Counted from the first letter of the stretch, positions 24,234 to 36,414 are shown. The stretch: 64,000 bases of DNA from Rubellimicrobium aerolatum (GCF_017872975.1 NZ_JAGGJP010000002.1:248001-312000), one strand, 5' to 3'. Translations and numbers: made by a program. Notes: generated by a model from the letters alone, not told the origin.

Positions 24234-24763
24234 CCCCGGAGTGTGAGGAGCGACGGGCCGGGCGGCGGCGGCACGCGCGCCCGCTCCGCAGGGGTCGTGG
24301 CGCGGCGGCGCAGGATCTCCAGGCGCAAGCTCCGCTCGCCCATCCGCATGGCCCAAAGGTGGTTGGCGACGAACAGGGGCCGCAGGACCGGACCCAGCAC
24401 CCGCAGCAGCGGCTTCCTCGCCACCACGTCCCACTCGTAGCGGATCACGGCGACAGGCCCCTCCTGCGCGAAGGTCCATTCGCCCCGGCCGGTGAAGTCG
24501 CCCCGGGGCTCCAGGACCACGCGGCGCGGCGGGTCCACCTCCGTCACCCGGAAGCGCCAGCGGAGCGTGTAGGGCAACCACCCCTTGGTGTGGAGCGCCA
24601 CCTCCTTGCCGATCCCGCGCGCGTCGCCCGGGGCCTTCTCCTCGACGGCGAGGTAGACCGAGGGCCACCAGACGGGCAGCGCCGGAATGTCGGCGAGGAT
24701 CGCGCCGACCTCCTCCAGCGCGGCCTCGACGCGCCAGGTCGTGACGATGCAGTAGCGGCTCAT
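24164..24763 (-). CDS. SRPBCC-fold (polyketide cyclase/START-like) protein
   Basis: A 199-residue protein whose first 155 residues fit the SRPBCC helix-grip fold: an initial strand (YCIVTTWRVEA), LPVWWPSVYLAV, then alternating strands (TLRWRFRVTEV, RVVLEPRGDFTGRGEW) and a long C-terminal helix. Members bind hydrophobic ligands. The Pro/Arg-rich tail from about residue 165 reads through the antisense of the kinase 3' end and may be a run-on after loss of an earlier stop. Function unknown. Confidence 0.75.
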   Translation of the reverse strand: MSRYCIVTTWRVEAALEEVGAILADIPALPVWWPSVYLAVEEKAPGDARGIGKEVALHTKGWLPYTLRWRFRVTEVDPPRRVVLEPRGDFTGRGEWTFAQEGPVAVIRYEWDVVARKPLLRVLGPVLRPLFVANHLWAMRMGERSLRLEILRRRATTPAERARVPPPPGPSLLTLRGQAVRPSAKEPRNRWSIRGSSGL

Positions 24764-25265
24764 GCGGATCCTCGGGCCGGGGGCTCGAGGGAAGCTAGCG
24801 GCGCGGGGGCCGTGCTCCAGCCCGGCCGGGCCACCCGGCACGGGCCGCTGCCCAAACAAGCGGCAGCCCCGGCGCGCCCGGTGGCGGGGACGGCCCAGAG
24901 TCAGGGCAGGCCGCACGCGGGTTTCCGCCAGCCAACGCGGCGGCCCTGCCTCTTCCTTTCCCAGCGTTAAATCATTGTCCCAGCGAGGTTCATTGTGATG
25001 CGCCAGACGGGGGAGCAGCGTCGCCGGAAACATTCGCCTTCGCCGACGCCGCCCCGGCCCGTCGCCTGTTGCATAGCCGATATGCAGGGCTTGAATGCCC
25101 AACGCTTGTGCGATAGGCGAAAACCCGCGTCTTTCAGGACCATAGAACGGGCGGAACCATGGGCCTCGCGCCGGGTTGTGGAGCATACCTCTTGCAGGTG
25201 CAGCATTCTATCGCAAGTGATCGGCGGGAGCGCCCTGCGCCCCTCCTCCGACCGAATTCGAGATC
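24764..25265. other. Intergenic region upstream of opgG, no clear gene
   Basis: About 500 bases between the divergent SRPBCC and opgG genes. Composition is less GC-rich than the neighbours from about 24950. Small open frames exist on both strands, but none has recognisable similarity, a good ribosome-binding site or convincing composition. It probably holds the opgG promoter; I could not fix its position. Confidence 0.5.
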
Positions 25266-26822
25266 ATGCTCCTGACTTCCCTCCACCCGTCGCGACGGGC
25301 TCTCCTGAAGCTCGCGGCTGCGTCCGCCCTGCTGCCGCGCCTAGCCACGCCGGCCCTCGCGCAGGAGGACCGCCCTCCTTTCTCCTTCGACGCCCTTAGC
25401 GAGGAGATGAAGGCCGCCGCCGCCCAGCCCTGGGAGCCCGCGGCCGCCCCCGAGGGCTGGTGGGGCGAGCTCGACTACGACGGCTACCGCAAGATCCGGT
25501 TCCGCGACCGCCGCGCCCGCTGGCGCGACGGCGACGACGACTGGCGGCTGATGGCCTTCCATATGGGCTGGCTCTTTCCCGAGCCCGTGCGGCTTTTCGA
25601 CGTGACCGACGGCACGGCGCAGGAACTGGCCTTCACGACCGACGACTTCGACTACGGCCGCGACCTGCGCGAGCAGGTGCCGCTCCACGGCGAGCTGCCG
25701 GGCGTCGCGGGCTTCAAGCTGAACTGGCCGCTCAACGCCCCCGACCGCATGGACGAGGTGGTGTCCTTCGTCGGCGCCAGCTACTTCCGAGCACTGGGCG
25801 CGGGCAACGTCTACGGCGCGAGCGCGCGGGGCGTGGCGCTCAACACCGGAACCTCGGTGCCCGAGGAGTTCCCCCGCTTCTCGCGCTTCTATGTCGCGCG
25901 GTCGGACGAGACGGCCACAATCCACGCCGCCCTCGAAGGCCCGAGCGTCATGGGGGCCTACCGCTTCGTGCTGCGCCCCGGCCCCGTCACCGAGATGGAG
26001 GTAACGGCCCGGCTCTACTTCCGCGCCGCCGTGGAGGAGCTGGGCGTGGCCCCGCTCACCTCCATGTTCCTCTTCGCCGGGCAGAACCGGCAGGCCTTCG
26101 ACGACTACCGCCCCAACGTCCATGACAGCGACGGGCTCCGCATCCTGCGCGCCGATGGTCAGACGGTCTGGCGGCCGCTGAACAACCCCGCGCGGCTGGC
26201 CTCCTCCTACTTCAAGCTGAACTCGCCCCGGAGCTTCGGGCTGCTCCAGCGCGAGCGGGACTTCGACAGCTACCAGGACCCCGGCGCGCGCTACGACCGC
26301 CGCCCCTCCATCGAGATCGTGCCGCAGGGCGATTGGGGACCCGGCGCGGTGCGGCTGGTGGAGATCCCGACCGACCTGGAGGCCAACGACAACATCGTCG
26401 CCTTCTGGGTGCCCGAGCAGAAGGTCGCGCCCGGCGACGCGCGCGAGTTCGCCTACACGCTGCGCTGGGGCGACCTGTCGCCGGACCCGGCGGGACGGCT
26501 CGCCGTCGTGCACGAGACGCGGGCCGGCACGGGCGGCGTGTCGGGGACCGAGGGCATCGAGAACGCGCGCAAGTTCGCCGTGGACTTCCGGGGCGGGCGA
26601 CTGGGCGCGCTCGGGGCGGAGGCGAAGGTGGAGCCGGTGGTCACCGTCTCCTCCGGCCACGTCCTCACCTCCACCGTCGAAAAGCTGCCAGTGAACGGCG
26701 ACTGGCGCGTGGTGCTCGACGTGGCCGCCGAGCCGGGCGCGGTGGTGGAGCTCACGTTGCACGTCGCCGGCTACGGCGAGCGGCTGACCGAGACCTGGGC
26801 CTACCAATGGATGAACGCGTGA
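25266..26822 (+). CDS. opgG: Periplasmic glucan biosynthesis protein OpgG
   Basis: A 518-residue OpgG/MdoG family protein. A twin-arginine-like signal (RRALLKLAAASALL) is followed by a mature start PPFSFDALSEEMKAAA and the MdoG core (YRKIRFR, FHMGWLF, a central AAYFRALG-like SYFRALGAGNVYG, LNSPRSFGLLQRERDF). The protein acts in the periplasm on the branching or release of osmoregulated periplasmic glucans. opgG, opgH and opgC follow one another on this strand, the order known from Rhodobacter sphaeroides. A full-length gene. Confidence 0.94.
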   Translation: MLLTSLHPSRRALLKLAAASALLPRLATPALAQEDRPPFSFDALSEEMKAAAAQPWEPAAAPEGWWGELDYDGYRKIRFRDRRARWRDGDDDWRLMAFHMGWLFPEPVRLFDVTDGTAQELAFTTDDFDYGRDLREQVPLHGELPGVAGFKLNWPLNAPDRMDEVVSFVGASYFRALGAGNVYGASARGVALNTGTSVPEEFPRFSRFYVARSDETATIHAALEGPSVMGAYRFVLRPGPVTEMEVTARLYFRAAVEELGVAPLTSMFLFAGQNRQAFDDYRPNVHDSDGLRILRADGQTVWRPLNNPARLASSYFKLNSPRSFGLLQRERDFDSYQDPGARYDRRPSIEIVPQGDWGPGAVRLVEIPTDLEANDNIVAFWVPEQKVAPGDAREFAYTLRWGDLSPDPAGRLAVVHETRAGTGGVSGTEGIENARKFAVDFRGGRLGALGAEAKVEPVVTVSSGHVLTSTVEKLPVNGDWRVVLDVAAEPGAVVELTLHVAGYGERLTETWAYQWMNA

Positions 26823-26898
26823 TGCGCGAGGACGGCGGCACGCTCTTCCCCCACGGGGACTCCCCCGCGCGGGCCTGCGCAGGGGCCGCAACCTGACC

Positions 26899-28596
26899 AT
26901 GGCGCTCCGGACCGCCCTCCTGCGCGCCGCGGCCCTGGGACTGGCGGCGGCGCTGGCCGTGCTGGCGCTGACCCTCCTGCTGCGCGGCGGGGGCGTGGGC
27001 GCGCTCGGGCTCCTTCAGGGTCTCGCGGTGATGGTGGCGACCTTCTGGCTGGGCTTCGGCACCGCGCTCGTCCTCCTGGGCATCGGCGCCCCCGCGCCGC
27101 GCCGCGAGGAGAGGCCCTTCCAGGGCCGGGCCGTGGTGCTGATCCCCATCTGCAACGAAGACGCCTCGCCCATCTTCGCCGGCATCGTCGCCATGGACGC
27201 CGACCTGCGCGCGGAGGGCATCTGGCGCGACGTGGACATCGCCGTTCTCTCCGACACCCGCAACGCGGGCCTAGCCGCCGAGGAGGAGCGCCTGTTCCGC
27301 CGCCTGCTCGAGGAGACAGGGGATGACGGCCGGCTCTTCTACCGTCGCCGCACGGACAACCGGGGGCGCAAGGCTGGCAACATCGAGGAGTTCGTCCGCC
27401 GCTCGGGCGGGGCCTACGAATACGCGGTGATCCTCGACGCCGACAGCCTGATGTCGGGCCAGACCATCGCGACGATGCTGAACCGTATGGAGGCCGACCC
27501 CCGACTCGGCCTCCTTCAGACGGTTCCGTTCGTCATCGGCGCACGGTCGCGCTTCGGTCGGATGATGGCCTTCGCCGGAGCCTTCCACGGGCCGATCTTC
27601 GCGCGGGGGCTGTCGCGGCTCCAGGGCCGCACCGGGCCGTTCTGGGGCCACAACGCCGCCGTCCGCGTCCGCGCCTTCGCCGAAAGCTGCGGGTTGCCGG
27701 AACTCTCCGGCCCGCCCCCCTTCGGCGGCCATGTCCTGAGCCACGACTACGTGGAGGCGGCGCTGCTCGCCCGTGCCGGCTGGACCGTGCGGCTCGACCC
27801 CGACATCGGCGGCTCCTACGAGGAGGCCCCGCAGAACATCGTCGCCTATGCCAAGCGCGACCGAAGATGGTGCCAAGGCAACCTCCAGCACGCCCGCATC
27901 CTGCTGGCTCCGGGGTTCCGACCCTGGAGCCGCTTCGTCTTCGCGCAAGGCATCTTCGCCTATCTGGTGCCGCTGTTCTGGCTGAGCTTCGTGCTCCTGG
28001 GCCTCCTCGGCCGGGGCGAGGCGCGGGGGACGGCGGCGCTGGCGATCCTGGTCGTCGTGCTGCTGCTAGGGCCAAAGCTCCTCGTGGTCCTGCTCTCGGC
28101 GAGGCGCGCGCGCGCCTTCGGGGGGCGGCGGCTCCTCCTCGGCTCGGTGGCGGCCGAGGTCGTCCAGTCGAGCGTGATCGCGCCGATCCTGCTGATGTTC
28201 CAGGCGCGGTCGGTGCTGCAGGTCCTCATGGGCCGCGACGGCGGCTGGCCCGCTCAGGCGCGCGGCGACATGGGCCTGACTTGGGCCGATGGCTGGCGGT
28301 CGAGTTGGTGGATCACCGTCTGGGGCCTGGGGCTGATGGCGTTGGCCACCGTTCTCGCGCCGGCGCTGCTGCCCTGGCTGCTGCCGCTGGCGGTGCCCAT
28401 GGCGCTCGCGCCGCTGGTCATCACCTGGACCTCGCGGCCGCCACGCTCCTTCCTCTTCGCGACGCCCGAGGAGATCGCCCCGCCCGCCATCCTGCGCCGC
28501 GCCGAGGCCGAGCGGCGGCGCTGGGACGCGCCCGAGGCGGCCCCGCTTGCGCCGGCCGCCCGTCCCGCGATGCCACAGCAGGTTCATCATGCGTGA
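26899..28596 (+). CDS. opgH: Glucans glucosyltransferase OpgH
   Basis: A 565-residue inner-membrane family-2 glucosyltransferase. Two N-terminal helices precede the cytoplasmic catalytic domain with IPICNED, the DxD-like ILDADSLMSG (near residue 180), HDY as base region and KRDRRWCQGN, the R/QxxRW motif; more helices follow. It uses UDP-glucose to make the glucan backbone and moves it across the membrane. It is shorter than the enterobacterial enzyme (about 850 residues) at both ends, as in other alphaproteobacteria. Its stop overlaps the start of opgC. Confidence 0.94.
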   Translation: MALRTALLRAAALGLAAALAVLALTLLLRGGGVGALGLLQGLAVMVATFWLGFGTALVLLGIGAPAPRREERPFQGRAVVLIPICNEDASPIFAGIVAMDADLRAEGIWRDVDIAVLSDTRNAGLAAEEERLFRRLLEETGDDGRLFYRRRTDNRGRKAGNIEEFVRRSGGAYEYAVILDADSLMSGQTIATMLNRMEADPRLGLLQTVPFVIGARSRFGRMMAFAGAFHGPIFARGLSRLQGRTGPFWGHNAAVRVRAFAESCGLPELSGPPPFGGHVLSHDYVEAALLARAGWTVRLDPDIGGSYEEAPQNIVAYAKRDRRWCQGNLQHARILLAPGFRPWSRFVFAQGIFAYLVPLFWLSFVLLGLLGRGEARGTAALAILVVVLLLGPKLLVVLLSARRARAFGGRRLLLGSVAAEVVQSSVIAPILLMFQARSVLQVLMGRDGGWPAQARGDMGLTWADGWRSSWWITVWGLGLMALATVLAPALLPWLLPLAVPMALAPLVITWTSRPPRSFLFATPEEIAPPAILRRAEAERRRWDAPEAAPLAPAARPAMPQQVHHA

Positions 28597-29761
28597 GACC
28601 GCCGCTCACGAGATCCTGGCCGCGACCCCCGTCTCGGTCCTAGCCCGGACCGTGCCGCGCTCGGTGCGCGACCCGCGCCTGGACGTGCTGCGCGGGCTCG
28701 CGCTGGTGACGATCTTCATCGACCACGTGCCCGGCAACGCCTACGAGTCGCTCACCCTCCGCAATTGGGGCTTCTCGGACGCGGCCGAGGCTTTCGTGCT
28801 GATGTCCGGCGTCTCGGCGGGCCTCGCCTACGGCCTCGCCTTCCGTCCGGGCGGAGAGATGTGGACCGGCCTTGCCAAGGTCTGGCGGCGGGTCTGGACG
28901 CTTTACCTCACGCACCTCCTCGTGACGGTGATGGCCTTCGTGATCGCGGCCGGGCTGGCGCTCTGGGCGGACATTCCGGGCCTCCTGCGGATGAACGGCA
29001 TCGACGGGCTGTTCCGGCGGCCCTTGGAGACGATGGTGGCGCTGCCGCTGCTCTTCGACCAGATCGGCTACGCCAACATCCTGCCGCTCTATTGCCTGCT
29101 GCTGGGCGTGACGCCCGCGCTGCTCTGGGCCGCCTGGCGGGCGCCGCGCGCGCTGCTCCTCGGCTCGGTCGCGCTCTGGTTCGTGGCCGGCGAGCTGCGC
29201 TGGAACATCCCCACCTGGCCGGTGCCGCGCGGCTGGCAGTTCTCGCCCTTCTCCTGGCAACTCGTCTTCGTCCTGGGCCTCCTGACCGGCATCCGCCTCA
29301 AGGAAGGCAAGCGCTTCGCACCCCGGAGCGATTGGCTCCTCGCCGCCTGCGCGGGCTTCCTGGCCTTCGCGCTGGCGGCGCGAGTCCTGCCGCCCGTCAC
29401 TGGGGTCATGGACCTCGGCCTGGGCGGGCTCAAGGCGCTGGGCGCCCCCTGGACCCTGATCGGCTTCGACAAGGTCTTCGAGACCGCGCCCCGCCTCCTC
29501 CACGTCGCCGCGCTGGCCTACGTGCTGTCGGTCCTCCCCGTCGTGCGGCGGGCCTGCGCCTCGCCCTGGGTCGCGCCCTTCGCGCTCCTGGGCCGTCACG
29601 CCCTGCCGGTCTTCGCGCTGGGCTCGATCCTCGCCTTCCTGTTCCAGGGCATCAAGACCGAGACGGGTCACGACCTCCTCCTCGACTCCCTGATGCTGTC
29701 GGCGGGGCTGCTGGCGCAGTTCGCGCTGGCGCTGTCCAAGGACCGCTGGCCCCGTCGCTGA
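28589..29761 (+). CDS. opgC: OpgC, glucan-modifying membrane acyltransferase
   Basis: A 390-residue polytopic membrane protein with about ten helices and the OpgC signature early on (RDPRLDVLRGLALVTIFIDHVPGN, split here as RLDVLRGLALV and IFIDHVPGN), followed by NWGFSDAAEAFVLMSG. The family adds succinyl groups to periplasmic glucans in Rhodobacter sphaeroides. The ATG overlaps the opgH stop by eight bases, so it is co-translated. No obvious terminator follows. Confidence 0.92.
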   Translation: MRETAAHEILAATPVSVLARTVPRSVRDPRLDVLRGLALVTIFIDHVPGNAYESLTLRNWGFSDAAEAFVLMSGVSAGLAYGLAFRPGGEMWTGLAKVWRRVWTLYLTHLLVTVMAFVIAAGLALWADIPGLLRMNGIDGLFRRPLETMVALPLLFDQIGYANILPLYCLLLGVTPALLWAAWRAPRALLLGSVALWFVAGELRWNIPTWPVPRGWQFSPFSWQLVFVLGLLTGIRLKEGKRFAPRSDWLLAACAGFLAFALAARVLPPVTGVMDLGLGGLKALGAPWTLIGFDKVFETAPRLLHVAALAYVLSVLPVVRRACASPWVAPFALLGRHALPVFALGSILAFLFQGIKTETGHDLLLDSLMLSAGLLAQFALALSKDRWPRR

Positions 29762-29847
29762 GGACGCCGCTGACGCGGGGACCACGTTGACCCCGGCCCA
29801 CCCCCGGCTAAGGTCGTGTCCGCAGGCTGGACAGGTCAGGACACCCC

Positions 29848-31101
29848 ATGAACACCCATTCCCAGATCGGCGCGGACCCCATCGACGCCACCCGCCTCGA
29901 CCGGCTGGCCGAGCTGACGGTCAAGGTCGGCCTCAACCTCCAGCCCGGCCAAGACCTCCTCCTGACCGCGCCCGTCGAGTCGCTCCCCCTCGTTCGCCGC
30001 ATCGCGGAACAGGCCTACAAGGCCGGCGCGGGCCTCGTGACGCCGCTCCTGTCGGACCCCGAGGTGACGCTCGCCCGCTACCGCCACGGCCAGGGGGATG
30101 GCTTCGACCATGCGGCCGGCTGGCTCTACGAGGGCATGGCCAAGGCCTTCGACGCCAACACCGCCCGCCTCGCCATCGTCGGCGATGACCCCATGCTGCT
30201 CGCGCAGGAGGACCCGGAAAAGGTGGGCCGCGCCAACAAGGCCCTGTCGCTCGCCTACACCCCCGCGCGGGAGCGCATCACCAACTTCGCGATCAACTGG
30301 AACATCGTGGCCTTCCCCGGCCGCGCCTGGGCGCAACGGATGTTCCCCGACCTTTCCGCCGACGAGGCGCAGGCCCGCCTCGCCGACGCCATCTTCGCCG
30401 CCTCGCGCGTGGACGGCCCGGACGCCGTGGCAGCCTGGGACGCCCACAACGCCGCCCTCCGCCAGCGCTCCGGCTGGCTCAACGGCCAATCCTTCGCCGC
30501 GCTCCATTTCACGGGTCCCGGCACCGACCTGACCGTGGGCCTCGCCGACGGGCACGAATGGATGGGCGGCGCGTCGCTGTCCTCCAACGGGATCGTCTGC
30601 AACCCCAACATCCCCTCCGAGGAGGTCTTCACCACCCCCCACGCGCACCGCGTCGAGGGCCACGTCGCCTCCACCAAGCCCCTGTCCCACCAGGGCACCC
30701 TGATTGAAAACATCCGCGTCCGCTTCGAAGGCGGCCGCATCGCCGAAGCTCGCGCCTCGCGCGGCGAGGCCGTCCTCACCAAGGCGCTCGACACCGACGA
30801 AGGCGCGCGGCGGCTGGGCGAGGTGGCCCTCGTCCCCCACGGCTCGCCCATCTCCGAGTCCGGGCTCCTGTTCTACAACACCCTCTTCGACGAGAACGCG
30901 GCGAGCCACATCGCGCTCGGCCAGTGCTACTCCAAGTGCTTCCGCGACCAGAACCTCCCCGAGGAGGAGGTCGCCGCACGCGGCGGCAACCGCAGCGCCA
31001 TCCACATCGACTGGATGATCGGCTCGGGCCAGATCGACGTGGACGGCCTCAAGCCCGACGGCACCCGCGTCCCCGTCATGCGCCGGGGCGAGTGGGCCTG
31101 A
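29848..31101 (+). CDS. Aminopeptidase, peptidase family M29
   Basis: A 417-residue cytoplasmic metallo-aminopeptidase of the M29 (aminopeptidase T/S) family. Recognisable stretches are LNLQPGQDLLL near residue 33, VEGHVASTKPL near 270, and the metal-ligand regions NIPSEEVFTTPHAHRVEG, RLGEVALV, and HIDWMIGS at the C terminus. It removes N-terminal residues from peptides using Zn or Co. The gene stands alone, 86 bases after opgC. Confidence 0.9.
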   Translation: MNTHSQIGADPIDATRLDRLAELTVKVGLNLQPGQDLLLTAPVESLPLVRRIAEQAYKAGAGLVTPLLSDPEVTLARYRHGQGDGFDHAAGWLYEGMAKAFDANTARLAIVGDDPMLLAQEDPEKVGRANKALSLAYTPARERITNFAINWNIVAFPGRAWAQRMFPDLSADEAQARLADAIFAASRVDGPDAVAAWDAHNAALRQRSGWLNGQSFAALHFTGPGTDLTVGLADGHEWMGGASLSSNGIVCNPNIPSEEVFTTPHAHRVEGHVASTKPLSHQGTLIENIRVRFEGGRIAEARASRGEAVLTKALDTDEGARRLGEVALVPHGSPISESGLLFYNTLFDENAASHIALGQCYSKCFRDQNLPEEEVAARGGNRSAIHIDWMIGSGQIDVDGLKPDGTRVPVMRRGEWA

Positions 31102-31128
31102 CGCCCCCGGCCCCGGTCGTCCCATCCG

Positions 31129-31632
31129 TCAGGACTGCGCAGGCAGCAGCGCGGCGACGATCGCGAACGTGTCCTGCCCCGAGGCGGCGGCGATGTCGCT
31201 CAGCGACTCGTCCGGCCCCGTGACGGCAAAGCCCGCCGCCGTCAGTCGGTCCACCAGCGCCTCGGGCGTGGTGCCCAGCGCGGGCGCGACCTCGGCGGGC
31301 GAATGGGCCAGGATCTGCTGGGCCAGCGCGAACTGCGGCGGGCCGCCCGCCGTGCCGCCCTCGCCCGTGGGGATCATGAAGGCCACCGCCGCCACCAGCG
31401 ACGCCGCCAGCCCGATGGTCATCGGCAGCCGCCCCAGGTAGCCCATCATCGGCCGCCAGTTCTTCCAGACGTGCAGCACGAAGGGCACGATCAGCACGAG
31501 GCTCAGGATCTCGTGCATCTCGTGGAACAGGCTCTGCCCGACGCCCAGATAGAGGGCGACCCCCGAGATCAGGGACACGAGGAACAGCCCCGTGATGAAG
31601 GGCGTGGCGTAGCGTTGCAGCAGTCTGGACAT
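31129..31632 (-). CDS. DUF4405 membrane protein
   Basis: A 167-residue protein with three N-terminal hydrophobic helices, of which the second contains HEMHEILSLVLIVPFVLHVWKNW split over the helix, giving the conserved His residues of the DUF4405/cytochrome b-like fold that could bind haem. A hydrophilic domain of about 65 residues follows. Located just downstream of copA on the same strand (106-base gap). Function unknown. Confidence 0.75.
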   Translation of the reverse strand: MSRLLQRYATPFITGLFLVSLISGVALYLGVGQSLFHEMHEILSLVLIVPFVLHVWKNWRPMMGYLGRLPMTIGLAASLVAAVAFMIPTGEGGTAGGPPQFALAQQILAHSPAEVAPALGTTPEALVDRLTAAGFAVTGPDESLSDIAAASGQDTFAIVAALLPAQS

Positions 31633-31738
31633 GATGGTTCCCGATGGTGGCTGGGCGGGTGGCCCCGTCCGTGAAGCTTGTTCCTTCAACGCGGACGCGG
31701 CGCAGTTCCGTCGCGCCGCGCGAACATTTCCGCGAGGA

Positions 31739-34219
<2,481 letters not shown>

Positions 34220-34251
34220 GGCCGCCCCCTTGCATCGCATCCTACGGCTGT

Positions 34252-34282
34252 CACATAGGAACCGCCCCCCGGTCGCGGTCAA
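34252..34282 (-). promoter_or_regulatory. MerR/CueR-type promoter of copA
   Basis: Read on the minus strand: -35 TTGACC (34282-34277), a 19-bp spacer holding the dyad ACCGC-N9-GCGGT, and -10 TATGTG (34257-34252). The overlong 19-bp spacer with an internal dyad is the hallmark of promoters activated by MerR-family regulators such as CueR/HmrR. No merR gene is in the window. Confidence 0.7.
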
Positions 34283-34334
34283 CCCACGGCGTCCCCATGA
34301 CGCAGGCTCCGCCGGGCGCGTCAGGAGGTTCCAG

Positions 34335-34535
34335 ATGATCCGCTTCGACATCCCCGACATGACCTGCGCCGCCTGCGCCAAGCGCGTGACCCGCGCCGTG
34401 CAGGGCGTGGACCCCTCGGCCCAGGTCGAGGCCGACCCGCCGTCGCGCGAGGTCCGCGTGACCAGCGCCGCCCGGCCCGAGGCGCTGATGGCCGCGCTGG
34501 CCGAGGCCGGCTATCCCGCGACCGCCCGCGCCTGA
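34335..34535 (+). CDS. Small heavy-metal-associated (CopZ-like) protein
   Basis: A 66-residue single HMA domain with the metal-binding motif MTCAAC near residue 9 and the ferredoxin-like beta-alpha-beta pattern ([31 protein letters not shown]). It should bind Cu+ in the cytoplasm and hand it to CopA, encoded divergently 115 bases away. AGGAGG lies upstream of the ATG. Confidence 0.88.
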   Translation: MIRFDIPDMTCAACAKRVTRAVQGVDPSAQVEADPPSREVRVTSAARPEALMAALAEAGYPATARA

Positions 34536-34579
34536 ACCCCGCCCTTGCGCCCCGCGCAAGGCTGGGGCCAGATGCGGCC

Positions 34580-35176
34580 ATGGCCGACCCCTCCCTCTCG
34601 ATCCTCGTCATCGACGAGAACCGCGCCCGCGCCGCGATCATCGAGGCCGGCCTGCGCGAGGCCGGGCACGACCGGGTGACGCTGATCCACTCCATGGCCG
34701 GCATAGCCCGCCGCATCCAGGAGGCCGCACCCGACGTCATCGTCATCGACCTGGAGAATCCCAACCGCGACATGCTGGAGGACATGTTCCAGCTCTCGCG
34801 CGCGGTGCGGCGCCCCGTCGCGATGTTCGTGGACCGATCCGACAGCACCTCCATCGCGGCGGCCGTGGAGGCCGGGGTCTCCGCCTATGTCGTGGACGGC
34901 CTCCGGCAGGAGCGGGTCAAGCCCATCCTCGACATGGCGGTGAGCCGCTTCAACGCCTTCGCGCGGCTGGCGCGCGAGCTTCAGGACGCCCGCGACGAAC
35001 TGGAGGGCCACAAGGTCGTGGACCGCGCCAAGCGCCTCCTGATGAAGCAGAAGCGCATCGGCGAGGAGGAGGCCTACGCCCTCCTTCGCCGCACCGCGAT
35101 GAACCGGAACCGCCGGATCGCCGACATCGCCCAGAGCCTTCTGACCGCTGCCGACCTCCTGGGGGACGACCTGTGA
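34580..35176 (+). CDS. nasT: ANTAR-domain antiterminator NasT
   Basis: A 198-residue protein with an N-terminal receiver-like domain (Asp in VIVIDLENP) and a C-terminal ANTAR RNA-binding domain (about 135-195: VDRAKRLLMKQKRIGEEEAY and ALLRRTAMNRNRRIADIAQ). NasT binds paired hairpins in nas leader RNA and prevents termination; NasS holds it inactive without nitrate or nitrite. nasS overlaps by four bases (GTGA). A leader with matching structure lies upstream of the transporter gene. Confidence 0.93.
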   Translation: MADPSLSILVIDENRARAAIIEAGLREAGHDRVTLIHSMAGIARRIQEAAPDVIVIDLENPNRDMLEDMFQLSRAVRRPVAMFVDRSDSTSIAAAVEAGVSAYVVDGLRQERVKPILDMAVSRFNAFARLARELQDARDELEGHKVVDRAKRLLMKQKRIGEEEAYALLRRTAMNRNRRIADIAQSLLTAADLLGDDL

Positions 35177-36414
35177 CGACGCACCGGATCACGGCGGGCT
35201 TCATGCCGCTCCTCGACAGCGCGATCCTGGTCGCGGCGCGCGCCAAGGGCTTCGCCGAGGCCGAGGGGATCGACCTGTCTCTCCTGCGGGAAACCTCTTG
35301 GGCCAACATCCGCGACCGCATCGCCGTGGGGCACGTGCAGGTGGCGCATATCCTCGGTCCCATGCCCATCGCCTGCAACCTCGGGCTGACCGCCTTCGCC
35401 GCGCCGATGGTGGTGCCGATGGCGCTGGGCCTCGGCGGCAACGCCGTCACCGTGTCGAACGCCCTTTGGACGCTGATGGAGGCGGCTGGCGCGCGGCCCG
35501 ACCTCGCCCCCGCCGCCGCCGGACGGGCGCTGCGCGAGGTGGCGGCCCGGCGCGCGCGCGACGGCTGGGCGCGGCTCCGCTTCGCGGTCGTCCACCGCCA
35601 TTCCGGGCACAACTACGAACTGCGCTACTGGCTCGCCGCCTGCGGGCTGGTCCCCGGCCGCGACATCGACATCGTCATCCTGCCGCCGCCCCTGATGCCC
35701 GACGCCCTCGCCTCGGGCGCGCTCGACGGCTTCTGCGCGGGAGAGCCCTGGAACACCGCCGCCGTGATGCACGGCTCGGGCCGCGTCGCCACCGTCAAGG
35801 CGGCGATCTGGCGCAACAGCCCCGAGAAGGTGCTCGGCGCCGACGCCGCCTGGGCCGAGGCCCACCCCGACGCGCTCGACGCCCTCCTGCGCGCGCTCCA
35901 CCGCGCCTCCCTCTGGTGCGGCACCCCCGCGAACCGCGAGGAGCTGGCCACTCTCCTCGCCGACCCCGCCCATGTGGGCTGCCCCGCCGACTGGCTCCTC
36001 TCGGCCCTGTCGGGCGAGCTGCGAACCGGTCCCGGCGTTACCGCCCGCGTCCCCGATTTCATCGTGCCGCAGGCCTCGGCCGCGACCTTCCCGTGGAAAA
36101 GCCACGCGCTCTGGTTCTACAGCCAGATGGTGCGCTGGGGGCAGATCGCCCACGACCCGGCGGCGACGGCCATCGCGCGCGACACCTACCGCCCCGACCT
36201 CTACCGCCGGGCGCTGGGGCCGCTGGGCGTCGGCCTCCCCGCCGCCAACGCCAAGGTCGAGGGCGCGCTGACCCGCCCCACCCCGGTCGGCGGCGCGGGG
36301 GCGGGGCTGACCCTCGGCCCGGACGGCTTCTTCGACGGCACCCGTTTCGACCCCGATTCGCTCGACGCCTACATCGCCGCGCAGGCCCTGTCCGATTCCG
36401 CCCAAACGGCGTGA
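35173..36414 (+). CDS. nasS: Nitrate/nitrite sensor NasS
   Basis: A 413-residue protein of the NrtA/CmpA binding-protein family but without a signal peptide, beginning MTTHRITAGFMPLLDSAILVAA (shown to 20: TTHRITAGFMPLLDSAILVA). This cytoplasmic form is NasS, which binds nitrate or nitrite and releases NasT. Other family blocks are AHILGPMPIACNLGL, GHNYELRYWLAACG and GFCAGEPWN. The start is GTG overlapping the nasT stop. The 310-base leader of the nas operon follows. Confidence 0.92.
   Translation: MTTHRITAGFMPLLDSAILVAARAKGFAEAEGIDLSLLRETSWANIRDRIAVGHVQVAHILGPMPIACNLGLTAFAAPMVVPMALGLGGNAVTVSNALWTLMEAAGARPDLAPAAAGRALREVAARRARDGWARLRFAVVHRHSGHNYELRYWLAACGLVPGRDIDIVILPPPLMPDALASGALDGFCAGEPWNTAAVMHGSGRVATVKAAIWRNSPEKVLGADAAWAEAHPDALDALLRALHRASLWCGTPANREELATLLADPAHVGCPADWLLSALSGELRTGPGVTARVPDFIVPQASAATFPWKSHALWFYSQMVRWGQIAHDPAATAIARDTYRPDLYRRALGPLGVGLPAANAKVEGALTRPTPVGGAGAGLTLGPDGFFDGTRFDPDSLDAYIAAQALSDSAQTA

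Noticed and set aside
24967-25206. A possible small gene on the minus strand in the opgG upstream region
   Set aside because: No ribosome-binding site, no recognisable domain, and a competing frame on the other strand; composition is not gene-like.
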